Shown: positions 1-11,591 of the stretch, in pieces | How positions within the stretch are numbered: the stretch's first letter is position 1 | Layout: each line of letters starts with the position of its first letter | Source: Onchocerca lupi | Lineage: Eukaryota > Nematoda > Chromadorea > Rhabditida > Onchocercidae | Direction of reading: 5' to 3' | DNA length: 64,000 bases | NCBI GenBank assembly: GCA_028564675.1 | Contig: JAOVVO010000335.1 | Coordinates: 1 to 64,000 of the forward strand | Program-made: the position numbers and the translations under genes | Notes under the pieces: model-generated | Seen by the model: only the letters and a program-made list of their open reading frames with translations | Databases searched by the model: none | Told to the model about the DNA's origin: nothing

Positions 1-1729
1 AAGATTGGTATGGATAAAGACTGAAGGATTAGAGATAAGCATTGCTTAAAACATTTAAATAAAGAACTAGGCTTTAGTCCCTACATTATTTGACCATTGA
101 CATGATTGCAATCATTTGTAATCCTTTGGACAAAGAGCATGATATTAATCCTTATGACATTCCAGACATTAGCATGTTTTACAACTATCTACAACATGTT
201 TTACTGCCATTTAATCCTTAATCAAAGCACATGAGCGTGATCAGCAGATTAGATGATGAGAAACAAACGGCCATTATGCGCAATATGGATAAATGGCTTA
301 CATTATGAGATTACAAATTTTTATTATAAACATTTGGATTATGTTGGCATTTCGGTTTACTGACATTTGTATCAGCATAAACATGACTTTTGAGTATACA
401 ATGTTTTCTAAAATTTTGCTTTTTCTCTGAATTTTGAATCTATAATAAAATTTCCCTCTGAATCCATAGTGAAATTTTTCGAATTTTTTGTTGTGAGAAT
501 GCTAGTTGGACTATGTTTTTTTATGCTGGAATGTGGTATGTTTCTCTTTTTCAATTTTTTTTTTTTTTTTTTTTGTACTTCCTTTTTTTTCAAATTATAC
601 CAGATGCTTCTGGTATAAATTCGCACTTCCACTAATTAAATTTCAGTTAAAATAAGATGCAGTTATTTTTGAAATACTATTAATAGAAATGTCATACTTC
701 CGTGCTGGCGTAGCATGACGTATTACTCACATTGATAAATCGAGCAAAAAAAGAAAAAAGCATAAACCGGAATCATAACCGGAAAAAGCTGACTTTATGT
801 AATAATTTGCAGTATCATCTTCGTAAATTTTTGATTGTTTTTTTTTAATTCAACGATATCATCCAGTTTTGTTTCGGGAACTGTTTTCATAAGAAGTAAA
901 AAATGTCTTTCAGTATGAAATCACTAATGTAATTTTGTAAGTTACGAAATTTTAGTTGAATATCATAACATTTTATTTCTTCATTGCTTATTTAATTTAC
1001 TATTGGACTGGAGCAGATCCGAATAGTTTAAAGCAAACAAAAGTTGTCCAGAAGAATCCTACATCAAACCATGTTACTCAAAGTATTTTAGTGAGCAATT
1101 GTTGCATGCAACGTACATCTCTTTTTCTTTCAAAATATTTTTAAGTTTTCAAATTCAAATAATTAAAGCTATCGCTCGTAAAGAGCATTCAAAAGGATCA
1201 TTTTTAGTTAATTGGGCATTATCAATAATAATTTCTTTCCCATAAGATAGGAATGCGTAAATGATGATCGTGAGAATTGCTGTTGGTATATATTTCTGGT
1301 TTTCATCGCTCCATATAAAATTCAACAAAATGCATGATAATTTAAGGATAAAAAAGCTCAGCGTCCGTTATTTCAAAACATGTTAACTCATTCCAACATA
1401 CATCTTTCCAGTTTTATTTTTTATATAAAATACTTTATATTATTGATGATTCCGTTTTTTACATCCCACTTTTTTCAAATATGGTATTAATTGAATAAAC
1501 CAACAAACTGATGATGTTCTTTAAAGCAAAACATTTTAAATTGTTAATTCCAGAAATTTTGTGTCACCATGTTACTTGGCAAATATTATTTGAATTTTTT
1601 TTCTTTTAAAATTATAAATTATACTATTTGAATGAATTTTCTTCCGTCTCATAAAATACTAGTTCAATTTCTTTTATATCAAAAAGTACGGCACAGTATA
1701 GTTGACAGTGTGACGCATCAAAAATTAAA
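1..1729. other. AT-rich intergenic or 5' flanking DNA
   Basis: I see no supportable gene here. The stretch is AT-rich with poly-T runs (for example around 557-575) and scattered short open frames that lack family motifs or plausible splice partners. It lies upstream of the TPM-domain gene and may hold its promoter. Confidence 0.5.
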
Positions 1730-1826
1730 ATGTTGTTCCCAATCAATAGAGCAGCATTTCCTGTTTTGTTTTTATGTATTTTATTAACCAACTTTCATAT
1801 CTTTTTTGTCCTATCTGTTTCCTTAG
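1730..1826 (+). other. Candidate signal-peptide exon of the TPM-domain gene
   Basis: An ATG at 1730 opens a frame that begins MLFPINRAAF and continues with a long hydrophobic run (VLFLCILL, then HIFFVLS), as expected for a signal peptide. A good donor (TTAG|GTACGA) follows at 1827. The next gene needs a secretory leader because its first visible exon starts inside the extracellular domain. However, this donor leaves phase 1 and the exon at 2837 enters in phase 0, so either a weaker upstream donor (around 1817) is used or a small exon is missing. This is an inference. Confidence 0.3.
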
Positions 1827-2836
1827 GTACGATATTGCCATAAATTTTCTTTGGAAATCAATTTATATTATTAAATATGTGTTTTTTAATAGTACCGAAG
1901 AATATGACAGTATTAATGAATAGTGAACTGACTAATTAAAATTCCATAGATCTGTTTAAAGAGCGAAACAAATTTTATGCTGCACAACTGAATAATTTAT
2001 TCATTCTTTCACTATGTAATGATCCGGAGTCTTGTTTCATCAGTTAGCCCTTACTTCTGTTGGATTAGTTAATTGGAACTGTTAGCAAAAATAGATAGCT
2101 TTGTCAGTACAAAATTTGCAAACTTGATGGAGAAAATCGTCTTATCATTGCTTCCGAATATAGCATAATTCAGAATCTTCATTTTTTAGGATTCTGATTA
2201 TGCTCATTTTTTTTTTCATAATTTTCTTTTCATCAGCCTATTTCTCATTACTTCTCCATATGTTTTATCGCTTTTCATAAATGACGTTATCCATAACATT
2301 CATAATTATTGATAAACATGCTCAAGCAATACATATCTTTCAACTACAGGTGCATTCTTCATCTTTTTATGTTGCATTCCTAGTGTTAATAAAGCTTTAA
2401 TCTTCCAATATCTCTTATCATCTCATTCCCTTTAATTATAGAATTAAATTATGCGAAAAATTAGTATGGATTTTCATGATTGCTTTTCGTGGGATATCGT
2501 TATCTAGAATTATCAGTGTCATCTATCTGCATGATTCATAGATTGAGAGGATTTATAAAGCCTCATCCTTCTGATTCTTTTTTGCATCAAGTGGCTTTGT
2601 GAGAAAAACAGAACACATCTTTTTAAAGGGTAATTCATCGATCAAAAACTATTTTCAAGTTTATTAACAATTCAAAATAGTCTTTTTTTAGCTTCAGAAA
2701 ATCATCCATCGTTTATTTTTTCATTTTTTTTTTTCTTATGTAACTTTATTCCAATAATTTCTACCTTTTCTAAGATTTACTGGGACAAATTTAATCATAT
2801 CAGATTTAATCAAGTGTTATAAACTCGAATTTGCAG

Positions 2837-5800
2837 TTTAAAGTTGACGTTGCTGCGATCACCATTCTGGACGACTATGCGGTTTGTAAAGATAGCGGAT
2901 TCGGTCGTGCTTTATTGTTGTGTGATGTTGACGATGCACTGACTGTTCCTACTCAGCAAAAACTGATTTCGTTGCTTGATGACCTTCAACGAAAGGTCAA
3001 CTGCAGCTGCGAAAGTGGATGTCTACGTCCAGATGGAAACGACAGGTTGCATTTAAACTTACAATTTCTGTGAAGCTTCAACATTTAAAAAAAAAAAAAA
3101 GATTTCTAAAATAACAATAAAAAAATTCATTCATTAATTCAAAATTTCTTACTTTGATAAAATATTCGAAATTTATGAACTCAAGAACTTAAGTAATAAT
3201 TTTGAAGCATTTCACAAATAGCAGTAAGTTTTGAATGTCATAACCTCTGAAAGTAGCAATGATGCAAACTCGAATATATCTGTATCAGACATGTTTTAGC
3301 CTGCATAACTGTTGATCTCGAAAAGAAGAACGACCAAAGAAATTAGATTATATCTTTTATGGTTAGAAGAGAGTATTACAGTATTCATTAATTGACCAAT
3401 ATGCGGTGACATCTTTTGAAAATTGTTCCCAACATTTCTTGAACCTTTCCAACCTTTCAAAATCCTGCGATCCACACCATAATATAACGCTCAGATCTGA
3501 AGCCCAGTCTAATCCTGATGATGAATATCAAATACATTCGTAATTTTATTGCTTTTAAAAGTTTCTCCACAACTCATTATTGTGCTCCTTTCTTTTCTAA
3601 TTTTGCTTCCTTTAATAAATAACATGGAAAAAAATTTTCATGTGATATTAAATGATAAGATCATATAATTTCGCCTATCACTATTTATGCTTATCTCATA
3701 AAAATTCTTGACTAAATTTTTGACCAAAGCAAAAAGAAATCCTTTTGTACGCTTCATTGAACGTGGAGAATTTTCGAGTTTCATACCATATTAGACATTC
3801 GAAATCATATTCCTTTCTAATCTGAAAGCATTTGTTGAATGATTTAGAGGTGTTAAGATAGATTTTTTTTTAATTTTTTAAAATATTGCATAGTGAATTT
3901 AAGGCTTTCCTTTTCACGCATGCAATGATATTTAATTTTTCAATTAACATTCTCTGAATGAAACTTTTTACATTATTTTAAAAGTCAATTTTTGCAACTT
4001 ATTTTGCCATAGTTCCACTAGATTATGCATTTTGCAAAAAATGCATGACTCAGAATCATTTGCACAATTTCACATTATGTGAAGTGAATGCTCTTTCATG
4101 TGTTCCTACGGAAAATAGATCTGGAAGATTCAGGATTCAAGATTCAAAATTTTAATTAAACCTGTTGGATTTCTGTTGCAAGTATAATTCAGTTTTTTTT
4201 TTCTGTTCGTTTCGATTGAATATCTGTCTAGGTATATCGGTGTTCTTCTCGTTACAAATTCGACGAAAGTTGCCGATACTGATGAGTCGCTGAATGAAAG
4301 CGCTAAAAAGATTTACTATGACGCAGAGTTAGGCAATGTGAACTGTGATAATGGACTTCTCATCATTTACATAAAGGACAAAAAGCAGGTCATTAATTAT
4401 CAATCATTTTAATTAATTTTTAAATAGAGAAGTGTCTGTATAAAGAATATGTACTATCTCTTCAATTAGAGCTCTTAGAAGGCAAAATAATAAGTAATCA
4501 TAGAAATTTGCTCAAACTTTTATCAAAACTTTTCAATTTTCAACTAAATTTTCAAATAACTTATCCTTAATGGGCAGCTTTCTTTCAGATATCATCAAAA
4601 TGTTAGGATTAACAACTATGCCTCTAGTTTTTAATAATTCTATTTCTAAGATTAGTTCATCAAGATTCTGTAAATGACACTGGATAATAATTAATATTTA
4701 TCGCACTGAGGAGGAAGTTTGCAAGAAACTGTTTGAATTTTATTTCTAGCATTCTCCAACATTTTTATAACTTCGGTTAAGTAGGCTATGAAAATGTTTA
4801 GATTTTGAAAATCACTGCTAATTTTTTGAAAAAAAAATTGCTCTGAAAGAACTTTTGACTAATTAATGACCCTTTAGCATTTAGCATATGCAATTTGAAA
4901 TATACACATTCTTGTTATTTAATTTCCTCACATATCATATTATTATATGATTACTACCAGATGAGATAATTGCTGTACTTTATAGTTTTGAGTAAATCCA
5001 TGCACTTCCTCTCTGATGTGATCAGAAAATAAATTTTTTTTTTTGGATCAAAAAAACTTCTTTTCAGTTAGTAACCTACCGTGGTAGTGACTCCTATATT
5101 TTGCTGGATATGAAAGATCTGATAAAATTACACAATCTGGCCATCAAAAGTAAGTTTCCAAATATTTCTCTAAAGGCTTGGATTTGCCGTAATTTTCCAA
5201 ATATTAGTAGTTTATATGCTCGTAGCACTCACTGTAAATTAAGCGAATTAGAATTAAAATTGGCGGAAAGCATTAAAAATTGATGTTGATAGGAACTGAC
5301 TGGATTCCTTTGTTCAATGAGTCATTAATTTATTTATGACCATTCTACGCTCACATAATGTGGCCACTTACTTTTCTTTTTGAATGCAAAAGATATTAAA
5401 GACTAACGATTAGAAGATTGATGAAAATAAAAGAGGAAGATTCAGCAATATCAGAGATGCATTTTATCACAGCTGCCACATTTCCTTCATGAACATTCGA
5501 CCGTTATGCTGCTTAAATTGTCATCCATAAATCTCAGAATTAACTGTTGTTTGTGATTCATCTGTAATTTTGGAAATGTGTATTATTGTAATTACAGTAA
5601 GAAGTAGTTATCCATCTATCATTTACATTTCCTCATATCCTTCTGATTTTTTAGAAAGAACCTTTGAAGCCAAAGTTTCTGCTTCCATTCATTTGAAGTT
5701 TTTATCAAAGTGGACTATTTGTTTGCTATTCGTTTGCAGTATAAATCCTCGAACTATTCAGTTTACGAATATAATTCGTCCAATTATTCATTTACAATAC

Positions 5801-8334
5801 AAATCGTCCAACTACTCAATTACTGTATAAATCATCTAAATAATCATTCACAGTATAAGTTGTATCTGTAGTATCTGCAGTATTGTTGTCGTTTGTATGC
5901 AACATGTCTGATTTGTCTAGCCAATTTTATAATGAAATAATGGCAAGATACTAAAAAAATTGTCACGATTATTTTCAAAAAAAAAGATAGCTCAGATAGT
6001 TTACAAATAATAATTTTCGTTGCTTAATAGTAATTCAAAAATGCAATTTTTTTTTCTTAAGAAGTTTGCAAAGTTTATTTGCAAGCATTTTGCAATTAGA
6101 ATACCTGCAGATGTCAGCTTCATTGTGATGTAATTTGTAAGCCGGACATAATTTCAAACTAGCCATTTATTATGACTGATAGATTAGCTATAATGTTACT
6201 TATCGCAATAATTCATCATTTCAGATAAATCGTCGGATGATATTCTGGCATTGCAGTACCTGTTATCAAATTATAATAATGTACTGAAAGCGGAAACGCA
6301 AAGAGCCGAAACTTGGCTGGTATGATTACTTTTAACCTTTATCATTTCAATATAATGCTTATTCAAATTTTTAATGCTAAGAGAAATTTTTTTTTTTTTA
6401 AAGTTAATGAAAAGGAAAAAATTTTTATAGTAAATTCCCACTTCTTATTGTTCTCGAAGATTTTTTAATATATATTTTCTTTTACTTATAATCAGTTGTT
6501 TTTTTTTATTTTCTTTTAATATTTGCTGCTCAAAGGAACTCGACGTAAATATCAAAAATATTCCTTTATGTCGGGATAAAATATTATTGTAAGATTTTAT
6601 TAATAAAACGTAGGCATTTTAAAGTATACGGAATGTTCACCGTTGAAAGAATAGCATTGATATCTGCTTCTAATTAAATGATTAATTTATTCTTTACATA
6701 TTCCAACTGGTATTTTCGGCTATTTAATTGTAATGCTGATAATGTCGTCAAGGTATTTTCTCAAAATTCCCTCAGCTATTCTGCTGAAAGTAATTCTTAA
6801 GCACTAACAAGTATTATACAAAAAAAAGAAAAAGATTTTGCTGACCTTTTTCTTGTAGTCATGAAATTGAAGCTAGTTTTTAAGTAGAATTTTCTTAAAA
6901 AATCAATCGAAAAATTTTCGGACCTTTCTTGTCATCACGGAATTGAAATGTTCTTCATTCTCTTATAAAATTTACCGCTTTAAAGCTAGTTTTTAATTAG
7001 AATTTTTTTAAATAAAAAAGAAGGAAGTACAAATGTAGAGTTGGAATGAAAACCTGTTCTTACATATTGAAAGAATTATTACAAAAAACCATTAGTAATG
7101 AGAAGAGGATGAATTAAACAAGAAAACCATTTAACGGATTCATTATCGGTCCACTTAGTTATTCCCTAAGACCAATTATTTTTAACTTTCATCCGAATTT
7201 TTAAAGAGAAAATAAATGACCGGTGAAATGATGAATAAAGAAGTATGTGACACAAGACAGACTGACCTTCATGAATCTGACAGGCTGACCTTCATGATGA
7301 TACATACCTATCTGTGAAGCATTTCATAGCATTACAACGTTTTCCTTGTGCAGTAACATTTATTTTTTTTTTTTGTATGAAAAAATAAGACAAATGTTTT
7401 TCCTATCACGCTTTGCTGTGCAATTTTTACAAATGATAGCATCAGTTGTCAATCAAATGAAATATGATGTGTTTCAATTATTCACTTATTTTTTAGATAA
7501 GTTAGCGTGAGTCTTGCAAGAATCAACAACTATTGGTCACAAAATTAATCCATAAGACTAATTTCTAGAAATTTCAAGAACCATCATTGATCGAGTATGC
7601 GGCATTATAGAAACATTTAATTTTTTTCAGCCAATTGTTGGACTCTTTTTGGCTCTTCTTATTGTGCTCTTAATTCTGCTGATACTGTTGACATTGTTCT
7701 TGGCTCGGTTTTGTTGTTGTTGTGCAAAACGTGTCAAGGATGAAGATGACATATATCAGACAGGTACGATAGGATCAAAAAAAATATTGGTTGCAGCTGC
7801 TTCACCTGAACGAATTTATGGGACGCTAGGAGATGGCATTTACAGTACTCCACATTCTGGTAAATTTTCTATGCAAACATAGCAATAAATCAAAATATAA
7901 AACTTTTAACCCATAATAGACATATTCTTATGCAATGAAATAAATTATATACTGATTGAAGTATGTCTATTTCGCAAATATGAGAAAAAAAAAATTGAGG
8001 ATTAAAATAATAAATCAATGATTTAAATAATGCAATAATTATTTCTATGCTGGATAGAATGTTTATAATGATGGCAAAATTTATAGGAACTCCACTCCCA
8101 CCGCCACATTTGCCTGGCTTCAGACCAGAAATATATCCGGGATCACTAAGAAGCTCATCTCATACCGCTACACCAGCATCAATCCAAAAACATCGAATAC
8201 GACCTTTAAATTCACCCATTTCGCGCGGTATATCTCCCAGGAGTACAATGACCATAGGTCGATTCAATAACTGCAAAATTGACGACTCAACTCAGGCAAT
8301 TCCTAATTTTCCTGTTGCAGATTTAATTTCTTAA
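2837..8334 (+). CDS. MOLO-1-like TPM-domain single-pass membrane protein (5' end incomplete)
   Basis: Visible exons are 2837-3045, 4232-4388, 5068-5149, 6225-6319, 7631-7859 and 8087-8334. All phases close, giving 339 residues up to the stop at 8332. The first four exons encode an extracellular TPM-type domain: cysteines in CNCSCESGC, a core strand YIGVLLVTNS, and GLLIIYIKDK. Exon 5 starts with PIVGLFLALLIVLLILL, a clear membrane helix, followed by a CCCC cluster and a basic, then proline/serine-rich cytoplasmic tail. The order TPM domain, one transmembrane helix, short tail matches the nematode 'modulator of levamisole receptor-1' family. In C. elegans the founding member boosts levamisole-sensitive acetylcholine receptors at the neuromuscular junction; the same role here is inference from family. 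The signal-peptide exon is missing (see 1730), and the 3' end may continue into further exons up to 9052. Confidence 0.8.
5731..5862 (+). repeat. Degenerate ~29-bp tandem repeat in an intron
   Basis: About four and a half diverged copies of a ~29-bp unit lie in the intron before exon 6225. The recurring core is 'cagtataaatcgtccaacta' followed by 'ttcatt'. The copies differ at several positions, so this is an old minisatellite. Confidence 0.7.
7256..7299 (+). repeat. Two-copy 23-bp tandem repeat
   Basis: The core 'ctgaccttcatga' preceded by 'gacag' occurs twice with a 23-bp period, with one base changed in the shared part. It sits in the intron before the membrane-helix exon of the TPM-domain gene. 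Confidence 0.75.
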
Positions 8335-8346
8335 TAAGATAGCAGA

Positions 8347-9052
8347 CATTATGGCTATAGAAGTTTGGACTGCTTATAGAAGCTGTGAAAGTGATCGAAG
8401 TCTTTCGCAGCTTTCAGAAGATGATTTATGCTTAATTACTCAGGAATCAAATCTTATGCAAAACAATGAAACCGAATTGGCTTCATGGTGTATGATTAAT
8501 TTAGAGAATACAAAGTGATTTCCATGAAATATACTTATTTCGATATTTCCAGACAAATGGCAATTCGTTATCAGAAGATATGTTGGAAGCGAAACGATTG
8601 GAACCTCCTATTCAAGGAAGTACTTCGGTGAAGTCAGGTTTGATATAATTTCATGGATTAAAAATAATCCACTTCTACGCCTTTTAAACAAAAGCGAAGG
8701 AGTTAGATCAAATTTGATTTTTACATTCAAATGAAATGATGCAAAATTTCATCCTCTTATACTTTATACAGAATAGTGGATTCTAGGATAAATCCCAAGA
8801 TTCAGATCAGATATTCCATTTAGACTGCTGAAATTAGGCTTTATCATTTATAAAAATATGTTACTACGAGTGAATATTATGCGTTACTGTATTAACGAAG
8901 TTGCTGCAAATTCAGGTGGTAACATATTATCGCCGCGAACAGTTGAAACTTCCAGTGGCCAACGCTCTATCGGTTATACGGAATCAGATTTATCATTTTT
9001 GGATCCAAAACGGAAACAAGAAGTGCAAACATGTACCGATTTTATCTATTAA
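8347..9052 (+). other. Possible extra C-terminal exons of the TPM-domain gene
   Basis: Three coding-like hydrophilic segments follow the simple stop at 8332. The first begins MAIEVWTAYRSCESDRS at 8351. The second begins TNGNSLSEDML after an acceptor near 8553. The third, after an acceptor at about 8914, begins GGNILSPRTVETSSGQRS and ends with a TAA at 9050-9052. The second and third join in phase (phase 1). I could not find a clean phase-compatible link from the main gene through the first segment, so they may be alternative 3' exons or part of a longer isoform. Confidence 0.4.
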
Positions 9053-10557
9053 CTTTTTTCGTATATACTTGTAATTACGCATTCAATCAGAAGAATATTC
9101 ACTCTCTGGATGTACTTCTTAGACGAAGATTTATTCATTTGGATTCCATTAATTGAGATTTCACATTGTCAATACTTTTACAAATTTCAGTATTGCATTT
9201 TCATATAGCTTTGTGAATTTTTAAACAGCTGAACCATGGAGTTGTTCGATTTTCAGTCTTATTTGAAGAAGTATTTCCATGATCCTATCGGACCACACTT
9301 GATCAAGTTTAAATTAAAGTTAAATAATCATTTGAATAAAGAATGAATTTGGACGAAGTTTGAGGATATGCAGAGAATGAGGTTTAGCTGTTGAAATGGC
9401 ACTATTTTACTTTTCGCAGCATTTTTTGAACCTGAAATGTATAGCTGACCTTTCTATTTCTTCGCAGAGAATTATTGCTCATATGCAAAATATTTATTAT
9501 GCGAGTAAATTAAAATTTTGTACGAATACAAAAAATTACTCAATAATTTTATACATTTTCAAAATTGTAATATGTAAAATGTATCCTTCTGGATGTCTAA
9601 TCAGAAATAAATTTAAATTCCTAGGGAAGTATGGTATTTGTTTACCTTCCAATGTATGAACATGCCGTGTTGCACATGTTAAATGAACTACAGCGCTTAT
9701 ATCATGCAGATTTATCTGCAAATTCCGAAGAAGTTGTAGTAGTGAAGAGATGAAGCTCACAATACTGTTATCAGGAATCAATCGATTGAATTTTAATTGA
9801 TTCTAATGATAACATGCTCAATTTTAATGTTTACTGTTGTTCATCTGATGCCATTATGAAATTGTATTTTCGATTTTGCAGTAAGTTATAAAAGAGAGCA
9901 TACGTCCATCAGCAGTAAAATTGATCAATATGTAAGAATAATTGCATTAAATGCAAACGATCTCAACTAGTAATTATTACAGTTTTAATTCAATTAATCT
10001 AATATCGGATATCAAATTACAAATCAGTTTTTATTATTCATTTGAAATAATCCAAAACAACTGTTTAAAAATAAGCGTATTTAGAGAGATTCGATTATTC
10101 TCAAATTTCCTGTCATAATTAACTGATAAAACTGGAATAGACTGGATTTGTGCGATTATACATTTTGCGCTGTAAATTAAATCAAGCATACTGTAAGAAT
10201 AATATAAGAATAATTAATTACAAAATTTAACGCAAAAAAGAAGCACCACAATGAGATCGGTGATAATTGCACAAATTGCACTAAAATTAACAATTATAAT
10301 GAACGGTAAGGATAGTTGGACTTGAATTCAAGTTTTCCATTTCTTTTTTAAATTTAATCACTAATAATATTACAAACAGCTAATCAGAAATGCTGAATTC
10401 ATATAATGAGCGAGTTATATCACTAATAAGAAATTCTAGTTTCAAGTCTCAGAATCTTTGTGTATTTTGCTCGCAGAACTAAATGCTCTGAAAAAAAATG
10501 AAAGTTACTTTAGCTATTTTTCTCTGAAATATCTTTTAGCTAACATCGGTTTTTTTT
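9053..10557. other. Intergenic DNA between convergent genes
   Basis: No gene is visible. This AT-rich stretch separates the + strand TPM-domain gene from the - strand small membrane protein, so it holds both 3' ends. The open frames at 9396-9659 and 9536-9781 have low-complexity, isoleucine/lysine-rich translations and no splice support. Confidence 0.55.
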
Positions 10558-11591
10558 CTACGATTGTCTTTCTCCGGCAACATATCGATTCTTCTTCATG
10601 AAAGCGAATTTTCTAAGTAAATATATCACGACAAAAGTAAAGATGAGTATTGGCACAGCCAGGCCGACAGAAATGACCCACGTTCTTCTTGCATAACAGC
10701 ATCTGTTTTTGAGATCACCGCAGCAATAGTAGTAATAAGTTAATGAATTCTCTGCAAAAAAATGTTCGCATAACTTCTTAGTTGCGTAAGACTGTGAATA
10801 ACCAATTCTGGAATAATCTTAATTTAACTTAATGGTACGCATGCTAATTGCAGTTTGAGTATTAGAAAATGAAGTGCTTCGAAACCTTATTAGACATATC
10901 TCAGTTGAGTTCAATTATCTCCAAAAAATAAATTCTAGTTTTGATATTTAATAATACCAAATTTACGAATTCGCAGAAGGTTTGCATGCTTTATAGTAAT
11001 CCTATTATTTTTTAACAAAAGCATGAAAAATATGAAATATTGAGTTTCTTATTTCAAGAAAAACGCAATTTTTTAGATATAAATTAAAAAAATAATAAAA
11101 TTATTACGTGGACACATCATCCCCAGAAGTTTCGGTGGACACCACAAATAGTGTAGATATTTCTGAACGTCATCATCCTAAAGTTATGAATTTATAAGAA
11201 ATCAATGTTCATAAAAATGTATTATATCAAAAGGTTTGGGAGTTAAGTTTTAGTATTGAGAATAAAATGAAAAATGATACAATTATTATTCTGATCTGAA
11301 CATCAGATTTTTTTTTTTTTTTTTTTTTTGACGAATAAATTACTTCATGAAACTTTTTGACCCTTGAAAAACCCATTTCTGATAATATAACGGAGTGCAG
11401 CATGCAAAGGAACAGATTACAATTTCGTCTAAGTTAAACTATTTTGCGAAGTCATTGAATGTAAACTGAAATTAATATCTTTCAAGTACCTTTGTAATGA
11501 TTTCCTGTACATCGTTCATTGCTTGAGCTGAATTCACATTCAAATAACCGAATAAAAACAAAGACACAAATGTCAACACAATGTACGACAT
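10558..11591 (-). CDS. Small cysteine-rich single-pass membrane protein (121 aa, three exons)
   Basis: Exons on the minus strand are 11591-11490, 11177-11108 and 10751-10558. Phases 0 and 1 join cleanly to give 121 residues, and each exon is too short to stand out as an open frame. Residues 1-24 form a signal peptide (starts MSYIVLTFVSLFLFGYL, likely cleaved after NSAQA). Next comes a short ectodomain with a paired-cysteine block: WCPP, MMCP, then YYYYCCGDLKNRCCYARR. A membrane helix (WVISVGLAVPILIFTFVVIY) and a short basic tail ending AGERQS follow. Signal peptide, CC...CC block right before the helix, and a short tail resemble the Shisa/VOPP1/WBP1-type six-cysteine adaptor group, which act as trafficking adaptors for receptors or E3 ligases. 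That assignment is by layout only; the protein is not identified. A splice acceptor (TTTCTTATAG) ends 2 nt before the ATG, suggesting spliced-leader trans-splicing. Confidence 0.8.
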
